DNA of 64,000 nt from Candidatus Contubernalis alkalaceticus (lineage in GTDB: Bacteria > Bacillota > Dethiobacteria > SKNC01). Made by a program: the position numbers and the translations under genes. The stretch is from positions 2,496,001 through 2,560,000 of the forward strand of contig NZ_CP054699.1 in assembly GCF_022558445.1 (NCBI RefSeq), written 5' to 3'. Below the pieces are notes generated by a model. That model was not told the DNA's origin. It did not search any database and saw only the letters and a list, made by a program, of their open reading frames with translations. Of this stretch, positions 50,657-59,940 are shown in pieces. Position 1 is the stretch's first letter. The number at the start of each line of letters is the position of its first letter.

Positions 50657-51826
50657 TTAACGGCCGGAAATGATTTTTTGGTAATTAAGATAAGCCGTCT
50701 CCATTTCCTCCAAAGAATCTCCACCAAATTTTTCCCGGAGAACACAGGCAATCTCCCAGGCGGCAATAGCCTCCCCAGCTACGCTGGCAGCCGGAACCGC
50801 ACATACATCAGAGCGCTCCACTCCCGCCTCCAGGCTTTTTTTGCTAATCATGTCCACACTGGTAAGAGGCTTATACAGGGTGGGGATAGGTTTCATGGCA
50901 CATTGAATCAGTATAGTCTCCCCATTGGTAAGTCCTCCCTCAATTCCCCCCGCACCATTGGTTTTTCGAAAATATCTATAATTACGGTTATCATAATATA
51001 TCTCATCATGAACTTTGGAACCCCTTAAAGAAGCCGCCTCAAAACCCAGCCCTACTTCCACACCCTTTATAGCCTGAAGGCTCATGAGAGCACCTGCCAG
51101 TCGGGCATCTAATTTTCGGTCCCAATGGACATGACTGCCCAATCCAGGAGGCGCCCCGGTAACCATTATTTGAAATACTCCTCCCAGAGAATCTCCCTCC
51201 TTCTTGGCCTGGTCAATCTCCCATATCATTTGCTCTTCCACCTGTGAGTCAGCACACCTCACCGGTGATTCTTCGGCCCGTCTATGAAGTTCCCCCGGAG
51301 ACAGATCCAAAGGTTCCCCCTTAACACCACCTATTCCCACCACATGGCTGAATACCTCAATGCCAAAACAGGTAAGCATCTGCCGGGCTGCACTGCCCAC
51401 CGCCACTCTGATAGCGGTTTCCCGGGCGCTGGCCCTTTCCAGGACATTTCTAAGATCAGCATGATGATACTTAAGAGCACCGGCCAGGTCGGCATGACCA
51501 GGTCGGGGACGGGTCAAAATGACCTCTGCATCATCAGTTATTTCCGGAGGATTATAGGGATCCATATTACTTTTCCAGTTTTCATAATCCCGGTTGGTAA
51601 TGGACAAAGTCAAGGGACTGCCCAAAGTTTTTCCAAAACGCAAACCAGAAAAGACCTCTACCCGGTCCCTTTCAATATTCATCCTTCCCCCCCGGCCGTA
51701 CCCTTTCTGTCTACGGGCCAGTTGATCATTTATTTTTTCCCGTTCCAGGCTCAAGTTAGATGGCAGCCCTTCTATAACCGCCATCAGACAGGGACCGTGT
51801 GATTCACCGGCTGATAAATACCTCAT
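50657..51826 (-). CDS. aroC: Chorismate synthase
   Basis: AroC makes chorismate from EPSP with reduced FMN. The 389 residues have A-G-E-S-H-G-P-C-L at the start (about 5-13), [11 protein letters not shown] (about 103-113), R-A-S-A-R-E-T-A near 129 and G-I-E-G-G-L-T-N-G, all chorismate synthase signatures. Two adjacent ATG codons (51829, 51826) follow GGGGAG; the second fits the family start. The start overlaps the 3' end of ogt by 23 nt, so the two are in one transcript. Confidence 0.97.
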   Translation of the reverse strand: MRYLSAGESHGPCLMAVIEGLPSNLSLEREKINDQLARRQKGYGRGGRMNIERDRVEVFSGLRFGKTLGSPLTLSITNRDYENWKSNMDPYNPPEITDDAEVILTRPRPGHADLAGALKYHHADLRNVLERASARETAIRVAVGSAARQMLTCFGIEVFSHVVGIGGVKGEPLDLSPGELHRRAEESPVRCADSQVEEQMIWEIDQAKKEGDSLGGVFQIMVTGAPPGLGSHVHWDRKLDARLAGALMSLQAIKGVEVGLGFEAASLRGSKVHDEIYYDNRNYRYFRKTNGAGGIEGGLTNGETILIQCAMKPIPTLYKPLTSVDMISKKSLEAGVERSDVCAVPAASVAGEAIAAWEIACVLREKFGGDSLEEMETAYLNYQKIISGR

Positions 51827-52340
51827 CATCAATTCTCCCCAGTTCATTAAATTTAACCCCTTCCAAATATAAAAGGCCTACCTTTTTCACCAGGCCGCCT
51901 GAATAACCCCCCAGCCCTCCATCCAGGCTGACCACCCGGTGACAGGGTATAATCACCGGCAGTTGGTTTCGGCTCAAAGCCCTGCCCACAGCCCGGCTTC
52001 CCTGTTGGCAGCCCATAGCCTGAGCTACATGAGAATATGAACAAACACGGCCATAAGGAATACGGCGTATATAATCCAGTACTCTGGCCGTAAAAGGAGG
52101 ATATTCCTTTAAGTCAATAGAAAACTGGTTAAAATCCACACCTCTTTTTCCCTTAAAATAGTGCTCAAGGGCATGGGAAAACTCCGGCCAGATTCTTTCA
52201 ATCCTTCCCATAGTCAGTATGCTCACGTTCTCATAACCGTTGTCCCGCTGTAAAAATTTCAACTCTTGAAGCCCCCGGGGACCGTATAATATTAAAATAT
52301 CTCCCCACAGGGTAAACATTTTAAAATAATACAAATTCAA
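51804..52340 (-). CDS. ogt: Methylated-DNA--[protein]-cysteine S-methyltransferase
   Basis: This suicide enzyme moves alkyl groups from O6-alkylguanine to its own cysteine. The 178 residues have the acceptor motif I-P-C-H-R-V-V (about 140-146), the helix-turn-helix with R-A-V-G-R-A-L near 125, and Y-S-G-G-L after the active site. The start is TTG 52340 (SD GGAAGGG) or the ATG seven codons on. Its 3' end overlaps aroC by 23 nt, an unusual repair-biosynthesis coupling. Confidence 0.94.
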   Translation of the reverse strand: MNLYYFKMFTLWGDILILYGPRGLQELKFLQRDNGYENVSILTMGRIERIWPEFSHALEHYFKGKRGVDFNQFSIDLKEYPPFTARVLDYIRRIPYGRVCSYSHVAQAMGCQQGSRAVGRALSRNQLPVIIPCHRVVSLDGGLGGYSGGLVKKVGLLYLEGVKFNELGRIDDEVFISR

Positions 52341-52368
52341 AACCCTTCCTTTTGGACTGACAATACTT

Positions 52369-53175
52369 TCAAATTTTCAATGACCCCCGTTTTCTATCCT
52401 TGAAAACAGCAATTTCCCGGTATCCTATCTCCCTCAGTAAATCCAAGGCCATTTCCAGGTCTCGGCCAACATCCTCCGGTCTATGGGCATCAGAACCCAG
52501 AGTTACCGGAATTCCCCTGCGAAAACAGCTCTCCAAAATTTCTTTAGAAGGATAAACCTCACTGGCTGAAGTATAAAGACCGGCGGTGTTTAGTTCAATA
52601 CAGAGATCCGCCTCCCTCAAAAGATCCGTAACCCTTTCTATTAAATGAGCTGTGCCACCTGGGGGACGATAACCAAACTTTTTTATCACGTCCAAATGAC
52701 CTACGATATCACACAGCTCAGCCTCTGCCAGCTTTTCTATTAAAATATAATATTTTTCATAAAGAGTTAGAATTTCTTCTGCCGTACATTTTTCATAGGC
52801 CCCGGCACAGGCCGGATTGGTAAAATCCCAATCCTCCAAAAAATGCACAGAACCAATCACATAATCAAAGGGATAATGAGACAGCTCCTCATAAATTGCC
52901 TTTTCCAGCCCGGGCAAAAAATCAACCTCTATCCCCAACTTAACATTGGGGCTGCCATTTTTTAAAGACAACTGCAAAACCTCCCCTATGTACTGAGGAA
53001 GCTCCCATCCCTCCATGGTAACTTTTTCCGGAGGTTCAAAATTTAGTACATCCAAGGGAAAATGGTCTGCAAATCCGATCTCCTTTAACCCCTTACAGAC
53101 TGCCTCCCGCCAGTACTGCTCCAGAGTTCCCTCAGCATGACCACACCGAACTGTATGCAGGTGATAATCAATCAT
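52369..53175 (-). CDS. hisJ: Histidinol-phosphatase, PHP family
   Basis: The 268 residues show the PHP metal-binding motifs D-Y-H-L-H-T (residues 3-8), G-H-A-E-G, I-G-S-V-H-F-L (about 111-117), D-I-V-G-H-L-D (about 158-164) and G-S-D-A-H-R-P-E-D (about 228-236), all typical of HisK/HisJ histidinol phosphatases. This fits the his operon just upstream, which lacks a HAD-type phosphatase domain on HisB. A 109-nt gap separates it from hisI. Confidence 0.95.
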   Translation of the reverse strand: MIDYHLHTVRCGHAEGTLEQYWREAVCKGLKEIGFADHFPLDVLNFEPPEKVTMEGWELPQYIGEVLQLSLKNGSPNVKLGIEVDFLPGLEKAIYEELSHYPFDYVIGSVHFLEDWDFTNPACAGAYEKCTAEEILTLYEKYYILIEKLAEAELCDIVGHLDVIKKFGYRPPGGTAHLIERVTDLLREADLCIELNTAGLYTSASEVYPSKEILESCFRRGIPVTLGSDAHRPEDVGRDLEMALDLLREIGYREIAVFKDRKRGSLKI

Positions 53176-53284
53176 CTAACATCTTCCTTTATAAGGTAGA
53201 ATTTACAAGATTGTTATACTTTTATTCGTTCAATCTGTTATCAAAGCATTTTAACTCTACGTTTCTAATAATAGAATAAAAAAA

Positions 53285-53605
53285 TTACGTTAATCGATTG
53301 AAAAAACAGGATACCTCTCCCGTATGACAGGCTATCCCTCCCACCTGTTCCACCACCAAAAGGATCGTGTCGGCATCGCAGTCATAATAAATTTCTTTTA
53401 TAATCTGAAAATGGCCGGAGGTCTCCCCCTTCAACCAAAGTTCCTGCCGGCTGCGGCTCCAATAACAGGCTTTTCCAATTTCCAGGGTTTTTTCTATAGA
53501 TTCAAGATTCATGTAGGCCATCATCAGCACCTGTTTTGTGTTAACATCCTGAACGATGGCAGGAATTAGTCCCCTGCTGTCAAATTTTAGTTTCTCAATA
53601 TCCAT
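53285..53605 (-). CDS. hisI: Phosphoribosyl-AMP cyclohydrolase
   Basis: HisI opens the purine ring of phosphoribosyl-AMP. The 106 residues carry D-C-D-A-D-T (metal-binding Asp residues, about 81-86) and the zinc cysteines in C-H-T-G-E-V-S-C (about 96-104), with W-S-R-S-R-Q-E-L-W near 54. It is the short form without the HisE pyrophosphohydrolase domain, so hisE must lie elsewhere. ATG 53605 has GGAGGTATC 6 nt upstream and lies 15 nt after the hisF stop. Confidence 0.97.
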   Translation of the reverse strand: MDIEKLKFDSRGLIPAIVQDVNTKQVLMMAYMNLESIEKTLEIGKACYWSRSRQELWLKGETSGHFQIIKEIYYDCDADTILLVVEQVGGIACHTGEVSCFFNRLT

Positions 53606-53619
53606 ATTAGATACCTCCA

Positions 53620-54381
53620 TTACAGACGAACCTCCACCCCATTCTTGGCCAAATATTCCTTAACTTCCCGCACAGAAAATTCCCGGTAGTGGAATACTGA
53701 AGCGGCCAAAGCCGCATCTGCCTTCCCCGTGGTAAGGGCATCTAGAAAATGCTCCATGGTACCGGCTCCGCCGGAGGCAATAACTGGAATCCCAACCCTA
53801 TCGGCAATGGCTGAAGTTAAGGGCAGGTCATAACCGTCTTTCCCACCGTCACAATCCATACTGGTCAGAAGAATTTCTCCAGCACCCAATTCCTCCACCT
53901 TTTGGGCCCAATCCAGAGCGGATGCTCCCGTGGGGGTCCGGCCTCCGTGCAGGTAAACCTCCCAATCGTCTTTCCCTTCCATTTTCTTTGCATCTATAGC
54001 CACCACCATGCACTGGGTGCCAAATTTTTCTGCCCCCTGACTGACCAGTGTCGGATTTTCAAAGGCAGCAGTGTTAAGAGAAACCTTGTCCGCACCGGCG
54101 CTCAAGATATCTTTAATCTGATCTATGGTGGTCAGTCCTCCCCCTACAGTAAAAGGTATGTATACCTTCTCAGCTGTCCGAGAAACTACATCAATCACCG
54201 TTTTTCTCTTCTCGTGGGAGGCGGTGATATCTAGAAATACCAATTCATCAGCCCCCGCTTGATCATAAAAACTGGCCAGCTCCACCGGATCTCCGGCATC
54301 TTTCAGATTAACAAACTGAACCCCTTTAACCACTCTTCCTTCAAATACATCCAAACAAGGTACAATTCTTTTTGCCAACAT
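53620..54381 (-). CDS. hisF: Imidazole glycerol phosphate synthase, cyclase subunit
   Basis: HisF joins ammonia from HisH with PRFAR to give imidazole glycerol phosphate and AICAR. The 253-residue barrel has the catalytic Asp in R-I-V-P-C-L-D-V (about 5-12) and V-V-A-I-D-A-K (about 126-132), with [11 protein letters not shown] near 178. ATG 54381 follows GGAGGGA; four more codons are open upstream. It is between hisA and hisI. Confidence 0.98.
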   Translation of the reverse strand: MLAKRIVPCLDVFEGRVVKGVQFVNLKDAGDPVELASFYDQAGADELVFLDITASHEKRKTVIDVVSRTAEKVYIPFTVGGGLTTIDQIKDILSAGADKVSLNTAAFENPTLVSQGAEKFGTQCMVVAIDAKKMEGKDDWEVYLHGGRTPTGASALDWAQKVEELGAGEILLTSMDCDGGKDGYDLPLTSAIADRVGIPVIASGGAGTMEHFLDALTTGKADAALAASVFHYREFSVREVKEYLAKNGVEVRL

Positions 54382-54403
54382 TTTTCCCTCCACTTATTAG
54401 CCT

Positions 54404-55120
54404 TTAGATTTTCAAAGCTTCTTCCAGGGTAAACTTACCGGTATAAAGAGCCTGCCCTACGATAATGCCGCTGATGCCTACCCCTTCCAACTGTCTGGCT
54501 ATTTTAATGTCCTCCAGGGAAGAAACCCCGCCGGAGGCAATAATCTTAACCTCTGTATTTTCCGCAATTTCCCGGGTAGAATCAAAGTTAGGTCCCTGCA
54601 GGGTACCATCTCGGGAAATGTCCGTATAAACCACCTCTTTGACTCCTGCCTGTTCCATTTTTTTAACCAGGTCAAGAGCTCTAAGATTGGAAGACTCCAC
54701 CCAACCTTTAACAGCCACCATGCCCTCCTGGGCATCCACCCCAACCATAATTCTTTCTCCATAGGCATTCACCAATCGTTCCACCAGGTCTGGGTTATCC
54801 ACAGCAGCGGTGCCTATTATTGCCTTACTTATCCCCAAAGAAAAAAGTTCCGCTACGGTTTCTTCCTCCCGTATTCCCCCTCCCATCTGAATGGGGATTT
54901 TCAGAACTGCAGCAATTTTTTTAATCACTTCTTTATTCTTTGGGCTTCCCTGGAAGGCCCCGTCCAGATCCACCAGATGAAGACGACTGGCCCCCTTCTG
55001 TTCCCACATCAGAGCCACCTCCAGAGGGTCCTCATAATACACCGTCTCCCGGTCTGCCCTACCCTGGAATAGACGAACACATTTTCCGCCTTTCAAGTCA
55101 ATAGCCGGTATTACTTCCAT
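54404..55120 (-). CDS. hisA: Phosphoribosylformimino-5-aminoimidazole carboxamide ribotide isomerase
   Basis: HisA isomerises ProFAR to PRFAR. The 238-residue barrel starts I-P-A-I-D-L-K-G-G-K-C-V-R-L (Asp8 catalytic) and has Y-T-D-I-S-R-D-G-T-L (second catalytic Asp, about 168) and A-S-G-G-V-S-S near 194. It lies four nucleotides after hisH. Confidence 0.98.
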   Translation of the reverse strand: MEVIPAIDLKGGKCVRLFQGRADRETVYYEDPLEVALMWEQKGASRLHLVDLDGAFQGSPKNKEVIKKIAAVLKIPIQMGGGIREEETVAELFSLGISKAIIGTAAVDNPDLVERLVNAYGERIMVGVDAQEGMVAVKGWVESSNLRALDLVKKMEQAGVKEVVYTDISRDGTLQGPNFDSTREIAENTEVKIIASGGVSSLEDIKIARQLEGVGISGIIVGQALYTGKFTLEEALKI

Positions 55121-55124
55121 AAGA

Positions 55125-55745
55125 TCAGCTCCTACTTACAATTTTACCAAAATTGTCTAATATTTTAAGTCCCGAATCACTGCTCTTCTCCGGGTGGAAC
55201 TGGACACCGTAAATATATGGTTCTTCTTTGAGCACAGCACCAAATTCTGTACCATACATTACACTGCCCAACACGGACTGCTGGTTTTTAGGAACAGCAT
55301 AATAGGAATGAACGAAATAAAAATAGTCCCTGTTTTCAATACCGCAGAATAGAGGGTCTTCTCGGCAGAGCATCAGCCGGTTCCAGCCCATATGGGGGAT
55401 TTTTAATTTACCCTGAAATTTTACCACTTCTCCAGGAAACAGTCCCAGCCCTTCCCCCTTTTGACCGGTACCCTCCTGGCTTTTGTCCAGAAGGAGCTGC
55501 AATCCCAGGCAGATCCCTAAAAGCGGCACCCCCTGCCGGGCCTGAACTTTCACTGCCTCTCCCAGGCCCCCTTCATTTAAATTCTGAACGGCCTGGCTGA
55601 AAGCGCCCACTCCCGGCAGAATTATTCCATTGGCCTTCCTGATATCCATTATTTTATTGGTCACCAGGGTACTATAGCCCATGCGAGCAAAACCATTTTG
55701 TACACTCTGCAAGTTGCCCATACCGTAATCTACAATGGCGATCAA
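55125..55745 (-). CDS. hisH: Imidazole glycerol phosphate synthase, glutamine amidotransferase subunit
   Basis: HisH hydrolyses glutamine and channels ammonia to HisF. The 206 residues contain the nucleophile in G-I-C-L-G-L-Q-L-L (Cys about 78) and the partner His-Glu in G-V-Q-F-H-P-E-K-S (about 185). The start is a TTG at 55745, 7 nt after GGGGGAA; the family start (I-A-I-V-D-Y-G-M-G-N) confirms it. Confidence 0.98.
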   Translation of the reverse strand: MIAIVDYGMGNLQSVQNGFARMGYSTLVTNKIMDIRKANGIILPGVGAFSQAVQNLNEGGLGEAVKVQARQGVPLLGICLGLQLLLDKSQEGTGQKGEGLGLFPGEVVKFQGKLKIPHMGWNRLMLCREDPLFCGIENRDYFYFVHSYYAVPKNQQSVLGSVMYGTEFGAVLKEEPYIYGVQFHPEKSSDSGLKILDNFGKIVSRS

Positions 55746-55778
55746 AATAATTCCCCCATAAATTAGTTTACACCATTC

Positions 55779-56369
55779 TTATAGTTTCCCTTTAGTGGAA
55801 GGCACTCCCTCCACCCGGGGATCAGTCTTTAAGGCTTGATCCAAACTCCTCCCCAGTGCTTTAAAAAGGGCTTCTATAATATGGTGAGAGTTTTTTCCAT
55901 GAATCAATTTCAAGTGCAGATTTATTCTTGCCTCATAGGCAAAAGCCCGAAAAAACTCCTCCAGCAGTTCAGTATCAAAATCCCCCACTTTTTCCGCAGG
56001 AATATCTACATTATAAACTAAAAAGGGCCTGTCCGACAGGTCTAATGAAACCATGACCAATGCTTCATCCATGGGCAGTATGAAAAAGCCATATCGTTGA
56101 ATACCTTCTTTGCTGCCCACCGCCTTACTTAAAGACTGCCCCAGGACTATCCCGATATCCTCCACCAAATGGTGAGCATCGATCTCCAAATCTCCCGATG
56201 CCTCCAGCGTTAAGTCAAAGAAACCGTGCCGGGCCATAAGATTAAGCATATGTTCCAGAAAGGGAATTCCCGTCTGCAGCTGAGTTTTTCCCGTGCCATC
56301 CAGGTTTAAAAACATTTTAATATCCGTTTCATTAGTCTTACGCTCTATTTCAGCTTCTCTTTTATTCAA
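55779..56369 (-). CDS. hisB: Imidazoleglycerol-phosphate dehydratase
   Basis: HisB dehydrates imidazole glycerol phosphate. The 196 residues bear the metal-binding His motifs D-A-H-H-L-V-E-D (about 65-72) and G-K-N-S-H-H-I-I-E (about 159-167). It is the monofunctional form with no phosphatase domain; the PHP enzyme at 52369 fills that step. The start overlaps the hisD stop by 8 nt. Confidence 0.98.
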   Translation of the reverse strand: MNKREAEIERKTNETDIKMFLNLDGTGKTQLQTGIPFLEHMLNLMARHGFFDLTLEASGDLEIDAHHLVEDIGIVLGQSLSKAVGSKEGIQRYGFFILPMDEALVMVSLDLSDRPFLVYNVDIPAEKVGDFDTELLEEFFRAFAYEARINLHLKLIHGKNSHHIIEALFKALGRSLDQALKTDPRVEGVPSTKGKL

Positions 56370-57642
56370 GGCTTTTCATCCTCACTTTGACCGTATTAGC
56401 GTGGGCATCCAGGCCCTCCACCTCTGCCAAAAGAATTACATCCTCCGCTGCCTCTTTCAAAGCCTGGGGTGGATAATATAATAATGTAGTCTTCTTAATA
56501 AAGTCATCCACATTTAATCCCGAAGAGAACCGAGAAGCTCCTCCGGTGGGCAGCACATGATTAGGTCCGGCATAATAATCCCCTAAGGGTTCCGGTGTAT
56601 ATGCCCCTAAGAATACTGACCCGGCATTTTTAATCCAGGGTAGATAAGACAGAGGGTTTTCAACAATAACCTCCAGGTGTTCCGGGGCTATGTCATTGGA
56701 AACCCTAAAAGCCTCCGCCAAATCCTTTACAGTAATTATGGCTGAATGCTCCCTCAAGGACTTTTCAATGATTCCCTGCCGATTCATCTGAGGAAGCTGT
56801 ATCTTCAAAGAATCCAAAACTTTTCCCGGCAATTCCGGGTTTGATGTAACTATAAAATTGGCTGCCAGAGGATCATGCTCCGCCTGAGACATAATATCTG
56901 CAGCAATAAACTCAGGATTAGCCGAATAGTCTGCGATAATCAGCAGTTCACTGGGACCTGCCAGCATGTCTATATCCACATCTCCATAAACCATTTTTTT
57001 GGCCAGGGTAACATAGATATTGCCTGGTCCCACAATCTTATCCACCACCGGCACGGTACCAGTGCCATAGGCAAAGGCCGCAACCGCCTGAGCTCCGCCC
57101 ATTTTATATATTTTTTCTACCCCTAGCTCTACAGCTGCAGCCAACGTGTACGGATTAATATTTCCGTCATTACCCGGGGGCGTGCAAACAAATATTTCCT
57201 TCACCCCGGCAATTTTTGCGGGAACTACGTTCATCAAAACTGACGAAGGATATGAGGCGGTACCCCCGGGGACATATGCTCCAATTTTTTCCAAGGGAAT
57301 TACCATCTGTCCCAGCATGATCCCAGATTCCTCATTACTAATAAAGGAATTTCTAGCCTGACGCCGGTGAAACTTCTCTATATTTTCAAGGGCCTTATGT
57401 AAGGCTTTTAAAAAATCAGTACCTGCCTTTTTTACGGCCTTCTTTTTTTCTTTTTCCTCCACCATCAGGTTTTCCAAAAGACAACCATCATATTTCAGGG
57501 CTAATTCCAACAATGCCTCATCGCCACGTTTCCTTACATCTGCGATGATTTTTTTAACTACCTTTTCCTCTTTTTCCCATGAACCTATATTCTTTCGAGG
57601 AGAAGTTTTTTCCCATTCCTCTTTTGTAAATACTTTTAGCAT
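56362..57642 (-). CDS. hisD: Histidinol dehydrogenase
   Basis: HisD oxidises histidinol to histidine in two NAD-dependent steps with zinc. The 426 residues include S-Q-A-E-H-D-P-L-A (zinc-binding Gln and His, about 254-262), A-P-E-H-L-E-V (catalytic Glu-His, about 324-330) and G-P-N-H-V-L-P-T-G-G (about 360-369). It is the first gene of hisD-hisB-hisH-hisA-hisF-hisI. hisG, hisZ, hisC and hisE are not here. Confidence 0.98.
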   Translation of the reverse strand: MLKVFTKEEWEKTSPRKNIGSWEKEEKVVKKIIADVRKRGDEALLELALKYDGCLLENLMVEEKEKKKAVKKAGTDFLKALHKALENIEKFHRRQARNSFISNEESGIMLGQMVIPLEKIGAYVPGGTASYPSSVLMNVVPAKIAGVKEIFVCTPPGNDGNINPYTLAAAVELGVEKIYKMGGAQAVAAFAYGTGTVPVVDKIVGPGNIYVTLAKKMVYGDVDIDMLAGPSELLIIADYSANPEFIAADIMSQAEHDPLAANFIVTSNPELPGKVLDSLKIQLPQMNRQGIIEKSLREHSAIITVKDLAEAFRVSNDIAPEHLEVIVENPLSYLPWIKNAGSVFLGAYTPEPLGDYYAGPNHVLPTGGASRFSSGLNVDDFIKKTTLLYYPPQALKEAAEDVILLAEVEGLDAHANTVKVRMKSLE

Positions 57643-57660
57643 AACCTTTCACCTCGCTTT

Positions 57661-57728
57661 GCTTTACCTTGGTAAAGCGATAAAGTAACAGCTATGGGTA
57701 TTTTAACACCTTCTTTATTCCCTGTCAA
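57661..57728 (-). promoter_or_regulatory. his operon promoter with a downstream palindromic operator
   Basis: On the minus strand TTGACA (57728-57723), 17 nt, TAAAAT (57705-57700), a near-consensus promoter. About 15 nt after the expected start lies GCTTTACC-AA-GGTAAAGC (57678-57661), a perfect 8-bp inverted repeat just before the hisD SD. It is placed as a roadblock operator for a dimeric repressor; a TrpR-family HisR is one possibility. Confidence 0.7.
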
Positions 57729-57854
57729 CTGATGCAACAATCAGCAGATTTTTCTAATTATTTCACCTTCATTTAACTCTCTATCTTTTATGTACGGTCT
57801 TCCCATTTTAGTAAATACAGAACTTTGACACCTTATCACTTCAGAGTCAAAACA

Positions 57855-57889
57855 TAAAAAAGCCGCTACTTATTAAACAAAACGGCGGC
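57855..57889 (-). terminator. Intrinsic terminator of the 57945-58553 gene
   Basis: On the minus strand GCCGCCG...AGCGGC followed by TTTTTT, 56 nt after the stop. It closes the aroF-tyrA-aroA transcript ahead of the his promoter. Confidence 0.8.
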
Positions 57890-57944
57890 ACAATAACTTT
57901 ATCTAAAAAATAAATACCCTTATAAATGAAGATAACAACCAGTA

Positions 57945-58553
57945 TTAAATATCTTCTAATACCAGGGAAAGAACATCATTAGGGGTATCGTCTTGAATAC
58001 TAACCCAATAAACTCCATTTCCTTTTTGATAAAAATAGTTAACCCAGTCCTTGCTTTCTGCTCGATACACTTTTATTCCATTGTCATAGTATACTTCATA
58101 GTTAAAAAATTTTTCATTTTTAGGTATTGCTTGGGTCATTTTTTTAATAAGATCTCTAGCATCTTCTTCATGATAAGATTCTGTAATCCAGATTATAGCC
58201 TGCCGGGTTCCAATTTGGTAATGGGGGATATAGGCCCTGGCGATATCAATAGTAGTCCCTTGAAATCTCTGGACGTTGGCCAGGGCTTCATCATCTTTAA
58301 TAACCTTAATTAAACGCATATCTCCCAACCGCTCAGGAAATAAAGATTTATCATCTTGATAGATATTAAATTCTTCTCCCAAAGTATCTTTTCCCAGCCC
58401 ACGGAAGGGAGCCTGAGTCAGCATTTGGATGTCATCTTGGTGGAACGAGTTAGGAATATTAATAATCTCTTTTTTAACCAGAGCAAACAGAAATAACAAA
58501 CATAAAAAAGGAAGTAATATTTTTAACAGGTTAATTCGTCTTAGCAAAGTCAT
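57945..58553 (-). CDS. Exported or membrane-anchored protein of unknown function
   Basis: About 202 residues: a basic N-terminus, one hydrophobic segment (residues ~8-26, I-L-L-P-F-L-C-L-L-F-L-F-A-L-V), and an outer part of mixed alpha/beta character with many aromatic residues (Y-E-V-Y-Y-D-N-G, W-V-N-Y-F-Y-Q-K-G-N-G-V-Y-W). It somewhat resembles exosortase-type EpsI or lipoprotein-like domains, but I cannot assign it. ATG 58553 or the TTG two codons on both fit the GGGGG SD. It lies 86 nt after aroA and before a terminator, so it is probably the last gene of the aromatic operon; a link to aromatic synthesis is not shown. Confidence 0.7.
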   Translation of the reverse strand: MTLLRRINLLKILLPFLCLLFLFALVKKEIINIPNSFHQDDIQMLTQAPFRGLGKDTLGEEFNIYQDDKSLFPERLGDMRLIKVIKDDEALANVQRFQGTTIDIARAYIPHYQIGTRQAIIWITESYHEEDARDLIKKMTQAIPKNEKFFNYEVYYDNGIKVYRAESKDWVNYFYQKGNGVYWVSIQDDTPNDVLSLVLEDI

Positions 58554-58638
58554 TACCCCCTTTAAAGTTACAATATTTAATTCATTTAATTCGTCACAAT
58601 TTGACAAAATCCTTCTACACTAAAAATAATTCTAACCT

Positions 58639-59916
58639 TTACAATTTTTTAATAATATCCTCAAAATCTGGAAAAGAAATGTTGATACACTGGCTGTCTT
58701 TAATACATGTTTCCCTTTTTGCCGTCAAGCCGGCAACAGCTAAAGCCATGGCTACGCGATGGTCTCCGTGACTATTACAACTAGCCCCTTTGAGTTTTTG
58801 AGGACCGTTAATTATTAACCCGTCAGACAAAGTCTCCACACCTGCACCCATTTTACCCAGCTCATGGGCCATAGTGGCAATACGGTCACTCTCCTTAACT
58901 CTTAACTCTGCAGCATCCCGTATTTCCGTTTTCCCCTGAGCCAAAACTGCAGCCACCGTGAGAACCGGAATTTCATCAATGAGACGGGGGATTAAACTTC
59001 CTCCAATGCTGACACCCTTCAATTGCGCCCCTTTAACTCGTATGTCTGCGATAGGTTCCATATTCTCCAGCCTTTTATTCTCCAGGGCAATATCTGCTCC
59101 CATATCCGCCAAAACCTCCAAAAGTCCAATGCGAGTAGGATTTACTCCCACATTTAACACCGTTACATCTGAACCCGGCAGAAGGGCAGCAGCAGTAATA
59201 ATATAGGCAGCAGAGGAAAAATCACCGGGCACCTTTACCCTTTTGCCTGAAAAACGATATCCTCCCTGTATTTCTACTTTTAAATCCTGTTTGTTAATTG
59301 GAACACCAAAATATTGGAGCATCTTTTCAGTATGATCCCGGGAAAGAGTCGGCTCAATTACTGAAGTAACCCCTCTGGCAAAAAGGCCCGCCAGCAGGAC
59401 ACAGGACTTTACCTGGGCACTGGCCACAGGGGATTGGTAATTTATCCCATTTAAATCCCCTCCAATCACCGTCAGGGGTAACAGACCAGACTTAATTCTT
59501 CCATAGAACCTGGCCCCCATCTGCTCAAGAGGATTCACAACTCTTCCCATGGGCCTGTTCCTCAAAGAAGAATCCCCCGTAATTACACTGTAAAAAGGGT
59601 TTCCCGCCAGAATTCCCAGGAGTAATCGGGCAGTTGTTCCTGAGTTACCAGCATCTAAAACATCCCCGGGTTCTTTTAGACCCTGTAAACCCTTTCCCTG
59701 AATGGTTACTTTTTCTCCCTCTATATCAATACATATTCCCATTTCCCTGAAACATGTTATAGTTCGGGAGCAATCTTCTCCCTGCAGGAAGCCTTCAATT
59801 TCTGAAGTACCTTCTGCCAAAGAACCAAAAATAACAGCCCGGTGAGATATAGATTTATCTCCAGGGACCTTAACTTTTCCCCGAATAAAGGGTTTGGGTT
59901 GAATTTTCAATTCCAT
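58639..59916 (-). CDS. aroA: 3-phosphoshikimate 1-carboxyvinyltransferase (EPSP synthase)
   Basis: AroA transfers enolpyruvate from PEP to shikimate 3-phosphate. The 425 residues show G-D-K-S-I-S-H-R-A (about 19-27), G-N-S-G-T-T-A-R-L-L (about 90-99), S-L-R-N-R-P-M-G-R-V (about 115-124) and K-E-S-D-R-I-A-T-M (about 345-353). The G-N-S-G-T-T and R-P-M-x-R forms are those of class II enzymes like Bacillus and CP4, which are commonly less glyphosate-sensitive. It follows tyrA by 24 nt. Confidence 0.98.
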   Translation of the reverse strand: MELKIQPKPFIRGKVKVPGDKSISHRAVIFGSLAEGTSEIEGFLQGEDCSRTITCFREMGICIDIEGEKVTIQGKGLQGLKEPGDVLDAGNSGTTARLLLGILAGNPFYSVITGDSSLRNRPMGRVVNPLEQMGARFYGRIKSGLLPLTVIGGDLNGINYQSPVASAQVKSCVLLAGLFARGVTSVIEPTLSRDHTEKMLQYFGVPINKQDLKVEIQGGYRFSGKRVKVPGDFSSAAYIITAAALLPGSDVTVLNVGVNPTRIGLLEVLADMGADIALENKRLENMEPIADIRVKGAQLKGVSIGGSLIPRLIDEIPVLTVAAVLAQGKTEIRDAAELRVKESDRIATMAHELGKMGAGVETLSDGLIINGPQKLKGASCNSHGDHRVAMALAVAGLTAKRETCIKDSQCINISFPDFEDIIKKL

Positions 59917-59940
59917 TTTCCCTCTCCTTTTTTTAAGAAA

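Noticed and set aside
51284-51802. 172-codon open frame on the plus strand
   Set aside because: Antisense to aroC, low-complexity composition, no SD and no recognisable domain.
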